A stretch of 64,000 nucleotides of DNA from Paenibacillus melissococcoides (lineage in GTDB: Bacteria > Bacillota > Bacilli > Paenibacillales > Paenibacillaceae): positions 1 to 64,000 of the forward strand of contig CALYLO010000016.1 in NCBI GenBank assembly GCA_944800085.1. Direction: 5' to 3'. The translations under genes and the position numbers were made by a program. Within the stretch, counting starts at the first letter, position 1. Each line of letters starts with the position of its first letter. The notes beneath the pieces are model-generated. The model worked only from the letters and a program-made list of their open reading frames with translations, had not been told where the DNA came from and searched no databases. Below, piece by piece: positions 8,889 to 16,851 of this stretch.

Positions 8889-10041
8889 TGCATCTGGATT
8901 CAAGCGGATGCGGTACAGCGATTTACTGGAGCAGATGGAAGAACAGGCGCGGGCAAAATACGGTGAAACCACGAATACATCGGCACTATCTCCACTCGGG
9001 ATCATCCTACGGATATTCGCTTTTTTTCTGGCCTATGTTTGGCAGGGAGTGGAGCACGTATACTACGCGGCGTACCGAGACACAGCAACCGGCGTGAGTT
9101 TGGACCGCCTCGCTCCGCAAGTGGGGATTAAACGATTCCAAGAGGAATTTGCATACGGAGAGTTAACATTCATAGGAACGCCAGAATATACGATACCGGA
9201 AGGCACAATCGTCGGCACCGCCACAGGAAAATATTTCGTGACAAATGAGGATCTGACTCTCGATAATGACGGCAAGGGTTCTGTGGGGATCGCGGCCCAA
9301 GAAGTGGGAACAGGATGGAACGTTGCAACTGGCACAATTGTGGCTTTGCTCAATCCCGATGCGAATATCCTCTCTGTCACGAATCCGAGGCCAACAACAG
9401 GCGGACGGGAGCGAGAGACGGATGAAGAATTTCGCGCCCGGTTCCAGCAATCGGTAGCGGGCGGCGGCGCGGCCTCTGTCGATGCCTTGCGAGGGACGCT
9501 ATTACGGTTGTCTGGTGTTCGAGCGGCGGCCGTGATAGAAAACACCTCACTTACTACAGATGCGGCAGGCAGGCCCGGGAAATCGTTCCAGTGCTATGTG
9601 TTGGGAGGCGATGAGCAAGAGATCGCAGCCGCCATTTTCGCAACAAAGGCTGGCGGTATCGAAGCACACGGCGATATTGTTCGCGAGGTTACCGATGTCG
9701 CAGGTTACAAGCACAAGGTCAAGTTCAGCCGTGCTGAGGAAGTTTTGATTTCTGTTCATGCGAAGATAAAGCGAACTGTTCAATACCCGGCTGACGGTGA
9801 CGAAAAGGTGATATCCGAAATCGTGCAGTACATCGGCGGGGAGCACGACGGTAAGTATTACAACGGCTTGTCCATGGGGGCGGCCGTAATATACAACAAA
9901 TTAATTAGCGCGGTGTACAGGGTTCCAGGCGTGGATGATGTAGAATTGCTGCTGAACGGTGATTCGAAAAACATTGAAATCGCCCCTCATCAGGTGGCGA
10001 GGATTCGGGACCAGAATATCGAGGTGACCAGCCGTGTTTAG
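8881..10041 (+). CDS. Baseplate J-like protein (XkdT)
   Basis: 386 residues from ATG 8881, overlapping the previous gene. It contains the Baseplate_J signature: TATGVSLDRLAPQVGIKR, GTPEYTIPEGTIVGTATG, then TGGRERETDEEFRARFQQSVAGGGAASVDALR, and a C-terminal VYRVPGVDDVELLLNG. It forms the baseplate wedge with the XkdS and XkdU proteins. It is intact and matches 21224-22408 domain for domain. Confidence 0.9.
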   Translation: MLDASGFKRMRYSDLLEQMEEQARAKYGETTNTSALSPLGIILRIFAFFLAYVWQGVEHVYYAAYRDTATGVSLDRLAPQVGIKRFQEEFAYGELTFIGTPEYTIPEGTIVGTATGKYFVTNEDLTLDNDGKGSVGIAAQEVGTGWNVATGTIVALLNPDANILSVTNPRPTTGGRERETDEEFRARFQQSVAGGGAASVDALRGTLLRLSGVRAAAVIENTSLTTDAAGRPGKSFQCYVLGGDEQEIAAAIFATKAGGIEAHGDIVREVTDVAGYKHKVKFSRAEEVLISVHAKIKRTVQYPADGDEKVISEIVQYIGGEHDGKYYNGLSMGAAVIYNKLISAVYRVPGVDDVELLLNGDSKNIEIAPHQVARIRDQNIEVTSRV

Positions 10042-10675
10042 CGTGAAGGACATGCTTGGTCGGTTCACCGATGCGTATAACAAAAACCCTGAGAGCAATC
10101 TTGGAAAACTGGTGTCAATCCTACACTCTCAGCTTACAAGCCTGGAAGATACGCTGGACAAAATTCAGGAATGGCGAGACATTGACCGGGCCCGGGGAAC
10201 AACCCTGGACAGGATCGGGGAAAACGTAGTGCAGCCGCGTGGAGCTGCTACCGACGAAATTTACAGAATTTTGTTGAAGTCGAAGGTAGCGCGAAACTTA
10301 TCGAAGACGGACATTAACACGATCATTGAAGTTTTAGCTTTGGCCCTAGATTGCGATTTTTCGGAAATTCGAATCGAGGAAAAGCATGCGGACCCGAACG
10401 AACCGGAGCCGGCCGCACTTTCTTTGCTACGTGTGCCGATAGCTCGCCTGAACGAAGTGGGAATGTCACCGTACCAGTTCGCGCAGATCATCCAAAAAAC
10501 AGTGGCTGCAGGCGTCCGGGTTGCACAAATTGATTTGTCTGGAACCTTTCTCCTGGCGTCGAAGCGAGCGGAAGTTGAAAAGAGCAAATTTGGGCTCGCG
10601 GATATCGCTATGACAACAGGCGGCACCCTTGGAACGGTCTATATGCCGGGCAATGACTACGAATTACCGATTTAG
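10034..10675 (+). CDS. DUF2313 baseplate wedge protein (YmfQ/XkdU-like)
   Basis: 213 residues, overlapping baseplate J by 8 bases. Features: RGTTLDRIGENVVQPRGAATDEIYRILLKSKVARNLSKTD near residues 50-90 and GGTLGTVYMPGNDYELPI at the end. This is the XkdU family that completes the wedge and attaches fibres. It is intact and collinear with 22401-23039. Confidence 0.85.
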   Translation: MFSVKDMLGRFTDAYNKNPESNLGKLVSILHSQLTSLEDTLDKIQEWRDIDRARGTTLDRIGENVVQPRGAATDEIYRILLKSKVARNLSKTDINTIIEVLALALDCDFSEIRIEEKHADPNEPEPAALSLLRVPIARLNEVGMSPYQFAQIIQKTVAAGVRVAQIDLSGTFLLASKRAEVEKSKFGLADIAMTTGGTLGTVYMPGNDYELPI

Positions 10676-10692
10676 GGAGGGAGAAGATAGGA

Positions 10693-13512
10693 ATGCCATT
10701 CAATAAAGAATTACCCGAATGGAAGGCAGCAGGAATACAACCTCCTGAGTCAAAACGGGTGAAGGGCTGGGAAGTTGAGGATCGGCCGCCAGCTGATTGG
10801 CTCAATTGGCACATGAATCGATCCTATGAGGCGCTGCAGGAGCTGCAGGAAAAGGCTGCGGAGAAGGATGATGTATCGAAGGCACTTAAAGATGCCAAGG
10901 AATACACGGACCAGAAGGCTCAGGCGGTTACCCCCGAAAGCATCGGGGCTGAAACGCCAACAGGGGCCCAAGAGAAAGCGGATGCTGCCCTTACAGTGGC
11001 GAAGCAGTACACCGATGAAAACATCAACGTATTAAGGGCGGATGTTGATAGCAATACGGACGAAATACGCAACCTAAAGCAATCTGTCGATCACGTTTTA
11101 GGCAAGCCCTTGGGGATTAAACCCGGCCTCCAGGTGGTGGAGGTCGAGAATGATACGCCGTTCCAGATGGGGGAGATAAAGGGCCGGACACTCATCAACC
11201 TACTAGGACGAGTTGGAGACTGTGAAAATACAGCCGATTGGTCTGCACCCGGACCCGGTGTTAAGGCTCTAAGCACCGAGCGGGTATACGGATCCTTTTC
11301 CATCGAAGTGGCGAGTACGAAGGAGGAACAGGCGGGATTTGGTATTCGTTCCAATGGTGCTGTAAAAGACCTGGATAAATACTATATTGCCGTCGGGTAT
11401 ATTCGAAACATATCCGCTCAGTATGTACACCTCTCCTTTGCAGAAGTGAAGAGCGAGGCCAATGTAACATCATGGTTCAAGTCGAATGGGACAGTCAAGT
11501 CCAATCAGTTCACATATGCATATGTCGCTGTTTCCCCCGTGGATCTCGCTGGCAAAGACAGGGTGGAAGTCTACGTCCGAGGCGTAGCATCAGAAGCAGG
11601 CCAAAAGATATCTGCGGATGGAATCGGGCTGTATGAGATCACCGAGGCCGAGTACAATGCAATTGAAGGCATGACACCGGAACAGGTTGCCAAACGCTAT
11701 CCATACGTAGACAGCATGACCAACGTAAAGAACCCATACGCCATCGTAACGGGAGGCAATCTGCTGCCGCCGTTTTATGAAGCCGATCGGATCACTGTCG
11801 CATCGAAAGCGACAGTGGTAGCCCCTTATGAATTGCGTTTTGGCGCTGGTGGAGACGGGGACTTCCTGGCGTATCATCTATCGGTACTGCCGAATCAGAC
11901 ATATGTATTCTCGCTCGAAAATTCCGGGGTGTCATGGTGCATCACGGAACTAGACTACAACACGTTCGTTGTCCCATACGGTACGGATACTTACCGCTCC
12001 TTCAACGTTGGTAGTCGAACGCAGATTGCGCTAGTACTCAAAAGCTTTTCCGCCGATATTGACGTATCCTGTAAAAACCCGATGCTCACCGTCGGAACCG
12101 AAGCGAAGCCCTTCGTACCGCAGCAACGTAGCATGATCGCCTTCGAAACGGAGCTCGCCGCTCATCCGGTAGACGGCAGCAATCCCGATACGCTCTTTAT
12201 GGGAGACGATGGGCTACCGTATGTGCTGGAGCCGTGGGGGAAGGTTACGTTGGATGGGTCCCATGTATGGAAAAGACATTCTACACAAAACGACTTTAAA
12301 GTCCTTTCTGCAAATGATTGTGTTCCAAATAACAGTTCCCCAGCAGATGAAGATGACTACGGCAGACTTTTCGTTACAAAATACAATGGCAGTCTATTAA
12401 GCGTAAATGATAAACCTATAAATGTAGAAAATTGGGGTTTTAGTGATGTTACTCGCATTTTCACATCTAATGCTTATATTTCAGTGCACAATAATGAAAG
12501 TGGATGGGGAGGAAATTACAATCCGGAACCCGACGAGATTAAGGCGTATTTTAACGGTTGGAGGATGTACCAAGAAGGGAGCCGCGAAACTCCATATACA
12601 AGTGGTAAAAAGCAATGGTTTAAGATAAATAAGCCAAGCGATCCAAGTGTAGCTGACACGCCAACAACGTCATATCCGGAATGGACGCCTTACCGCCTCC
12701 AATACCTGAAGGCGAAGCCAACCGTCGAGCCCGTCAGGAATTACGAGTTGGGCGCGACACTCTCCGCAGGCTCTAACATGGTCGAGGTCGGCAGCGGTAT
12801 TGTGATCCGGGAACGGGCGAATCCAGCGCCCGGTGTTAGCGATGAAGGAAATATTAACAATGCATATCTGCCTGCAACGATGCTCCGACACAGGACACAT
12901 GTAGCTAGTGCAATAGTTTATAAAAATAACGCAATTGACAGGGCGTGGATCGCGAAGGGCGACAATGTTTTACAAACTGAACCTAGTTATTACGACCCAA
13001 CCGCAATCTACCACGTCACCTATACGATGCTTCATCCAACTCTTGCGCCTCCAATCAGCGGCACCGTGGCGGCCAACCTGCGTGGGACTGTGTCGGACTT
13101 GGTGAAGGATGTAGGTGACATCGGGCGGCGGCTGTCGGTGGTGGAGACGCAGAAGGCGGAGAAGGATGCGCCACCTCCTCTGCGGATTAAACCTACATTA
13201 TTGAATGGGTGGGTAGATTATGGATCGCCTTTTGAACATTCGTTCTACTATAAGGATGATTCGAATGTTGTTTCGATTGAGGGCTTGATAGGTAGGGGAA
13301 CGGCAGCGTTGGGTACATCTTTGTTTATACTTCCAACAGGGTTTAGACCTGACAAATCGCTTATTTTCCCTGTGCTTGGATGGGTAACAGGTGTAGGCGA
13401 GGCTCTTGTCCGCATTGACGTGGATCCAACGGGGATTGTAAAGATTGGCTCGCCTAATGCAAAAAATGATTATCTCTCATTGCAAGGTATATCGTTCCTT
13501 GCAAATAAATAA
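10693..13512 (+). CDS. Large tail fibre / host-recognition protein
   Basis: 939 residues, AGGGAGG upstream of ATG 10693. The N-terminal 75 residues (MPFNKELPEWKAAGIQPPES...PADWLNWHMNRSYEALQEL) are shared with the fibre at 23118 and should be the baseplate attachment part. A coiled-coil/EKADAAL repeat zone (about 50-140) follows, then long beta-rich regions unlike the cluster B fibre, and a C-terminal YGSPFEHSFYYKDDSNVVSIEGLIGRGT head similar to phage fibre tips. The segment 12250-12630 is more AT-rich than its surroundings, suggesting a mosaic tip exchange. Confidence 0.75.
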   Translation: MPFNKELPEWKAAGIQPPESKRVKGWEVEDRPPADWLNWHMNRSYEALQELQEKAAEKDDVSKALKDAKEYTDQKAQAVTPESIGAETPTGAQEKADAALTVAKQYTDENINVLRADVDSNTDEIRNLKQSVDHVLGKPLGIKPGLQVVEVENDTPFQMGEIKGRTLINLLGRVGDCENTADWSAPGPGVKALSTERVYGSFSIEVASTKEEQAGFGIRSNGAVKDLDKYYIAVGYIRNISAQYVHLSFAEVKSEANVTSWFKSNGTVKSNQFTYAYVAVSPVDLAGKDRVEVYVRGVASEAGQKISADGIGLYEITEAEYNAIEGMTPEQVAKRYPYVDSMTNVKNPYAIVTGGNLLPPFYEADRITVASKATVVAPYELRFGAGGDGDFLAYHLSVLPNQTYVFSLENSGVSWCITELDYNTFVVPYGTDTYRSFNVGSRTQIALVLKSFSADIDVSCKNPMLTVGTEAKPFVPQQRSMIAFETELAAHPVDGSNPDTLFMGDDGLPYVLEPWGKVTLDGSHVWKRHSTQNDFKVLSANDCVPNNSSPADEDDYGRLFVTKYNGSLLSVNDKPINVENWGFSDVTRIFTSNAYISVHNNESGWGGNYNPEPDEIKAYFNGWRMYQEGSRETPYTSGKKQWFKINKPSDPSVADTPTTSYPEWTPYRLQYLKAKPTVEPVRNYELGATLSAGSNMVEVGSGIVIRERANPAPGVSDEGNINNAYLPATMLRHRTHVASAIVYKNNAIDRAWIAKGDNVLQTEPSYYDPTAIYHVTYTMLHPTLAPPISGTVAANLRGTVSDLVKDVGDIGRRLSVVETQKAEKDAPPPLRIKPTLLNGWVDYGSPFEHSFYYKDDSNVVSIEGLIGRGTAALGTSLFILPTGFRPDKSLIFPVLGWVTGVGEALVRIDVDPTGIVKIGSPNAKNDYLSLQGISFLANK

Positions 13513-13523
13513 GGAGGCACGAC

Positions 13524-14162
13524 ATGAAAGAAGCAATCATAACCGACCTATCCGGTCGCTACATCGAACCGACGCTCGTTGCGGACTCCGTGACGGGCGT
13601 TTTTGATCGGCGGGAACCGGTTGAACCGGACGAACCCGGCAGCCTTCCGCAGTCTGAACCGGAGCAGCGTGACGACGAGCAGCCTGACGAACCGGAAACG
13701 GTACTCGTAGGCTACACCGTAGCTGTGCCGATGCCTGACGGGCTGTATCAGCCTATATTCGATGTCGAGGGCTACAGAGCAGCGCAGGAGGCTTATGAGG
13801 CTGCATACGCCGAATACATGGCCGTGCTGGCCGAGCATGACCCGGAGAGCGACGATCCGCTGCCGGAGCCGCCGCAACCCGTGGACGGCCCAAGCTTCTG
13901 GCGGAACGGACTCACGGACGAGGAAATCGAAGCGCTGAATCCGGATCCGCAGCCGTCACAGACCGACGCGCTGGGCCAAGAATTGACGCAAATGAAAATC
14001 AGGAATATCCAGCAGCAGAGCGTCATTGATGGCCTTGGCAAGGAGCTGACCCAATCGCGCCTGGACAGCATGCAGAAAAAGCAAACGATCGACAGCCTGG
14101 GCGGGGAGCTGACGAATGCCAAACTTGAAATCATACAGCTTAAAGGGGGACAATCGACATGA
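13524..14162 (+). CDS. Fibre-associated protein with Pro/Glu-rich linker and coiled coil
   Basis: 212 residues, GGAGG upstream of ATG 13524. It has a short N-terminal beta part (MKEAIITDLSGRYIEPTLV), an acidic proline-rich linker (about 28-60), a mid part with GYTVAVPMPDGLYQPIFD, and C-terminal coiled-coil repeats built on LGxELTQxKxxxxQQ (about 150-205). Such proteins occur after fibre genes in PBSX-like phages and may aid fibre assembly. It has no counterpart in cluster B. Function not established. Confidence 0.6.
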   Translation: MKEAIITDLSGRYIEPTLVADSVTGVFDRREPVEPDEPGSLPQSEPEQRDDEQPDEPETVLVGYTVAVPMPDGLYQPIFDVEGYRAAQEAYEAAYAEYMAVLAEHDPESDDPLPEPPQPVDGPSFWRNGLTDEEIEALNPDPQPSQTDALGQELTQMKIRNIQQQSVIDGLGKELTQSRLDSMQKKQTIDSLGGELTNAKLEIIQLKGGQST

Positions 14163-14308
14163 ATTTCTGGAAGCTCGCTTTTGAATGCCGGTGGATCGAT
14201 GCAGAGGGACTATGCGCAGCCGTGAAGACGGAGGCCAATCCGTTCGGGGAGATTACGCCGCAGGAGTACGAAAAGATTACCGGCCAGGAATACCCGGTAA
14301 AAGAGTAG
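14159..14308 (+). CDS. XkdX family protein
   Basis: A 49-codon gene starting MNFWKLAFECRWIDAEGLCAA and ending GQEYPVKE, overlapping the previous stop by 4 bases (ATGA). The pattern FWKxAFxxxWID...LxxAVKxxxITPxEYExITGxxY is the XkdX family signature. The role is unknown, but it is nearly always found between fibre genes and the holin in these tail modules. Confidence 0.8.
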   Translation: MNFWKLAFECRWIDAEGLCAAVKTEANPFGEITPQEYEKITGQEYPVKE

Positions 14309-14331
14309 GCGCCGCGCCATAGAGCCGGCGC
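14309..14331 (+). terminator. GC-rich hairpin after xkdX
   Basis: GCGCCG and CGGCGC can pair around an 11-base loop directly after the xkdX stop. A weak T-containing tail (TATATTTAT) follows. It may end the fibre transcript or serve as a processing site. Confidence 0.45.
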
Positions 14332-14340
14332 TATATTTAT

Positions 14341-14362
14341 GCCCTCACGGCAGCGTGGGGGC
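14341..14362 (+). promoter_or_regulatory. Conserved hairpin upstream of the holin (copy A)
   Basis: GCCCTCACG, a GCAG loop, then CGTGGGGGC form a 9-bp stem with one G-U pair, followed by TAATTTTA. The same 22 bases occur without change at 24259-24280 before the cluster B holin, although the clusters differ elsewhere. It is a terminator or an RNA element that controls lysis gene expression. Confidence 0.65.
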
Positions 14363-14387
14363 TAATTTTATCCAAGGGGGAAATGAC

Positions 14388-14804
14388 GTGGAAAGAGTAG
14401 ATTTGGTTTTGAAATGGGCCGGGGCTTTCACGACAAGTGCGGTCACATATCTGTATGGAGGCTGGTCGGCAATTTTAGGCGCTCTGCTTGTTTTTGTAGC
14501 TATTGATTACGCCAGCGGCGTAGCTGCAGCGTGTAAGCGCGGAGAATTGAAAAGCAGCGTCGGATTATGGGGAATTGCCGGGAAGGTGTTTATCTTTGCA
14601 ATGGTTGCTGCCGGCCACCTGATCGATAGTATCCTGGGTGACTCTCATATGTTCCGTGACACGATCATTTATTTTTACCTTGCGAATGAACTGCTATCAA
14701 TCATTGAGAATGGCGGAAAGCTCGGGGCTCCGATTCCGCCAGTCATAAAGAAGGCTGTTGAAGTGCTTCAGGGTAAAGGAGGCACTAACGATGATCGAAA
14801 TTAA
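14388..14804 (+). CDS. Phage holin (holin 4/toxin-secretion family)
   Basis: GTG 14388 is the start because AAGGGGG lies 8-9 bases upstream and MERVDLVLKWAG matches the start of the cluster B holin. The 138-residue protein has three hydrophobic segments (VTYLYGGWSAILGALLVFVAIDYASGVAAA, GIAGKVFIFAMVAAGHLID, DTIIYFYLANELLSII) and the conserved GKLGAPIPPVIKKAVEVL end. It permeabilises the membrane for endolysin release. It overlaps the amidase by 14 bases. Confidence 0.85.
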   Translation: MERVDLVLKWAGAFTTSAVTYLYGGWSAILGALLVFVAIDYASGVAAACKRGELKSSVGLWGIAGKVFIFAMVAAGHLIDSILGDSHMFRDTIIYFYLANELLSIIENGGKLGAPIPPVIKKAVEVLQGKGGTNDDRN

Positions 14805-15441
14805 GCAACGGCTGCTGCCTGACGGCCGACCGAACAAGCCGAGTCGCCCGATGAAGCCGCAGTATATTACGATCCATAACACGGATAACCTGACCGGCAC
14901 CGCTGAATCACACTCGCGGTATATTTTAAACGGCAGCGGTGGCCGGGAAGCATCTTGGCATTATACCATCGATGACAATGACATTTATCAGCATCTGAGG
15001 GACGACGAACAAGGGTGGCATGCCGGAGATGGAAGCGGACCCGGTAATACATCATCCATTGGCATTGAAGTCTGCATGTATAAAGACATGGACGAGCCGA
15101 AGGCGTGGCAGCGGGCGGCGGAGCTGGTCGCGCTGTTGTGCAAGCGGCATGGAATACCGATCAGCTGTGTTGTGCCGCATCGCCAATGGAGTGGGAAGGC
15201 ATGTCCGAGCCGGATACTGCCGAGATGGTCTGAGTTTGTGAAAATGATAGAGAAGGAGCTGGGGGCATTGGAAAAACCTAAGCAGCAGGATTATGTCGGC
15301 CATTGGGCCGAAGCGTCTATTCGGCGTGTGATGGAAGCGGGGATCATGAATGGCCGTAACACTGGATTCGCGCCGAATGAACCGATTACGCGGGCAGAGA
15401 TTGCTGTTGTAGTGGATCGTCTGCTGAAAAAGCAGGGGTAA
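14791..15441 (+). CDS. N-acetylmuramoyl-L-alanine amidase (endolysin) with C-terminal SLH module
   Basis: ATG 14791, preceded by AAAGGAGG. Residues 1-145 are an Amidase_2 (T7-lysozyme-like) domain: zinc ligands are expected at H in ITIHNTD and at H in CVVPHRQWSGKACPSR. Residues about 168-210 (YVGHWAEASIRRVMEAGIMNGR...FAPNEPITRAEIAVVVDRLL) form one SLH module, which in Paenibacillaceae binds pyruvylated secondary cell wall polymer. It cleaves the amide between MurNAc and L-Ala. It is translationally coupled to the holin and very similar to 27409-28071. Confidence 0.9.
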   Translation: MIEIKQRLLPDGRPNKPSRPMKPQYITIHNTDNLTGTAESHSRYILNGSGGREASWHYTIDDNDIYQHLRDDEQGWHAGDGSGPGNTSSIGIEVCMYKDMDEPKAWQRAAELVALLCKRHGIPISCVVPHRQWSGKACPSRILPRWSEFVKMIEKELGALEKPKQQDYVGHWAEASIRRVMEAGIMNGRNTGFAPNEPITRAEIAVVVDRLLKKQG

Positions 15442-15480
15442 TATAAGGTCTAGGGCCAAGCCTACTCCCTGTTGCATGAT

Positions 15481-15510
15481 AAGAGCCGTAGGATACTTCC
15501 TACGGCTCTT
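15481..15510. terminator. Bidirectional terminator between cluster A and the minus-strand gene
   Basis: AAGAGCCGTAGGA / TCCTACGGCTCTT is a perfect 13-bp inverted repeat with a 4-base loop. T-rich sequence follows on the plus side and A precedes it. It would terminate both the lysis cassette and the convergent gene at 15518-15940. Confidence 0.85.
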
Positions 15511-15517
15511 GTTTAAC

Positions 15518-15940
15518 TTAAAAAGCTCTAGAGGAAAACTCGAATTGATAACCACTTCCGCCATCATTGGGAACAATGATGTATCTATAGAAACCTGTAT
15601 ATTTTCTCGGTCTAAAAGATTTTGTTATTCGATTTTTGGTTTTAGTGGTTTTTCCTATCGCGACTTGTTTATTGTCTTCGTTATAGATTTTTATTGTCAT
15701 TCCTACACCGTCTTTATCCCACAGATGGTAACGGATTTCATTACCGAAACTAGGCTCATAATAAAATGAACCTTTATACTCTCCCTCATCTGGTATTTCA
15801 TCTTCGACTATATCCAGTTGATCCATTGTGCTGAATTCTGGAACCGCCTCCTCCAGAATAGGCCTTGGTTGCGCAGAAGCAGATAAAACGGGAACTGCAA
15901 ACAAAGTCAAAGCAGTTAAGGTGAGCAATACCTTTCTCAT
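15518..15940 (-). CDS. Small secreted protein of unknown function
   Basis: 140 residues, AGGAGGGT upstream of the ATG at 15940. The N-terminus MRKVLLTLTALTLFAVPVLSASA is a clear Sec signal peptide (cleavage near residue 23). The mature part is acidic first (EEAVPEFSTMDQLDIVEDEIPDEG), then beta-rich with alternating aromatic residues (FYYEPSFGNEIRYHLWD, TGFYRYIIVPNDGGSGYQFEF). It lies as a single-gene island against the phage direction, like a lysogenic conversion (moron) gene. I do not recognise the family. Confidence 0.7.
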   Translation of the reverse strand: MRKVLLTLTALTLFAVPVLSASAQPRPILEEAVPEFSTMDQLDIVEDEIPDEGEYKGSFYYEPSFGNEIRYHLWDKDGVGMTIKIYNEDNKQVAIGKTTKTKNRITKSFRPRKYTGFYRYIIVPNDGGSGYQFEFSSRAF

Positions 15941-16055
15941 TTAAACACCCTCCTAAAAAAAGTATAGGTGACTGTAGTAAATGATGGGTTTCTAAGTTTA
16001 CATTACCATATTTCTGGTAAAAAGAAAACCATAGTATATTGGAGCGCATCATGTC

Positions 16056-16145
16056 ATGGCCAACATGAAAGGGAGATGGATCGGAGGGAAATACACCTGC
16101 ATTAGATGCGGGCGCCCCGTGTACGACGCATTCGGAAAAAGATGA
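16056..16145 (+). CDS. 29-residue CxxC peptide
   Basis: MANMKGRWIGGKYTCIRCGRPVYDAFGKR, as two parts MANMKGRWIGGKY and TCIRCGRPVYDAFGKR; a single CxxC knuckle with basic residues. It is followed directly by a terminator whose stem starts at its stop codon, supporting a real transcript end. Upstream GGAGCGC is a weak ribosome site. Similar tiny CxxC proteins occur in Paenibacillus phage regions; the function is unknown. Confidence 0.45.
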   Translation: MANMKGRWIGGKYTCIRCGRPVYDAFGKR

Positions 16146-16170
16146 GCCCCGGCATTATGCCAGGGCTTTT
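16145..16170 (+). terminator. Intrinsic terminator after the CxxC peptide gene
   Basis: AGCCC-C-GGC / GCC-A-GGGCT with ATTAT loop, then TTTT. A single C/A mismatch interrupts a 9-bp stem. Confidence 0.75.
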
Positions 16171-16200
16171 CCATTACCCTTTTTACCCACAACTTTCCCA

Positions 16201-16285
16201 CAAAAATGCTGCTAAACCGTGCTTTCCGGTGCCTAACCGTGCATAACTAAAAATCCCGGTAAGCCGCGTCACTACAGCATTTTTG
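16201..16285. repeat. Inverted repeat in the cluster A/B junction
   Basis: CAAAAATGCTG at 16201-16211 and its exact reverse complement CAGCATTTTTG at 16275-16285 enclose 63 bases. Inside and beside it, CCGTGCATAAC and CGGTGCATAAC recur (about 16237 and 16300). The block lies just before the truncated tube gene, at the border between the two tail clusters, and may mark a recombination or excision site. Confidence 0.5.
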
Positions 16286-16310
16286 CAAAGGTTGCCCAAC
16301 GGTGCATAAC

Positions 16311-16361
16311 GTCCGCGAATTTGAAATTCAAGTGCTGGATTACACGCATCGGGTGAACTAA
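16311..16361 (+). pseudogene. Last codons of a second tail tube gene
   Basis: The frame VREFEIQVLDYTHRVN ending TAA 16359-16361 matches the end of the cluster A tube protein (REFELQVFDYTVES). Upstream the homology stops abruptly near 16310, so the sheath and nearly all of the tube gene of cluster B are missing. The deletion or recombination breakpoint therefore lies inside the tube gene. Confidence 0.7.
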
Positions 16362-16394
16362 TTTCCATATCGGGATTCGGAAAGGGTGAATAAA

Positions 16395-16679
16395 GTGAGC
16401 AAGCAACAGACGGTAACGATCGAGCAAGAGGAATATGTGCTGCAGCATCCGGGCGCCCGCGCCCTGATGCGGCTCTATGATGTGGCGCTCAAAGCAGACG
16501 GGGGATGGAAGCTGGAGCCGTCGATGGACTTTTTCCTCCAGCATGTCATTGTGGCTCCGCGCCTGAGCTGGGAAGCGCTTGAAGAGAAGACCGACATCAT
16601 GACGCCGCTCTGGCTCGAATGCGCGCGCTTCCTGAGCATGGTGGATACGCCCTTGGAATCCGAATCATCCGACGTATAG
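16395..16679 (+). CDS. Tail assembly chaperone, short form (XkdN/gpG-like), cluster B
   Basis: GTG 16395 (MSKQQTVTIEQEEYVLQHPGA) has AAAGGG 8 bases upstream and matches the start of the cluster A protein; an earlier GTG at 16386 abuts the ribosome site. 94 residues ending DTPLESESSDV. It protects the tape measure during assembly. As in cluster A, a conserved second frame lacking a start follows (16636-16851), accessible by a +1 shift at CCC 16650-16652. Confidence 0.75.
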   Translation: MSKQQTVTIEQEEYVLQHPGARALMRLYDVALKADGGWKLEPSMDFFLQHVIVAPRLSWEALEEKTDIMTPLWLECARFLSMVDTPLESESSDV

Positions 16680-16851
16680 ACATTCCATCTCCCGCAATCC
16701 GCTCCGGCAATTGTTCTGGCGCGTCGTCCTGAACAGCCGGGGCGGCATTACGTATGCGGAAGCGAGCGGCATGAGCATCGAGGAATTATGTGAGGCCGCC
16801 GCCGCTATGGAATGGATGTACGGGACAGGAGGGGGGCAAGTCAATGGATGA
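16636..16851 (+). CDS. Frameshift extension of the cluster B tail chaperone (gpGT-like)
   Basis: Open in frame 1 from after a TGA at 16633-16635 to TGA 16849-16851. It encodes SISRNPLRQLFWRVVLNSRG and then GITYAEASGMSIEELCEAAAAM, homologous to 3170-3361. There is no ribosome site for independent translation. A +1 slip from CCC 16650-16652 to CCU joins the frames, giving about 152 residues. Its end overlaps the start of the next gene by 8 bases. Confidence 0.65.
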   Translation, partial: AWWIRPWNPNHPTYRHSISRNPLRQLFWRVVLNSRGGITYAEASGMSIEELCEAAAAMEWMYGTGGGQVNG

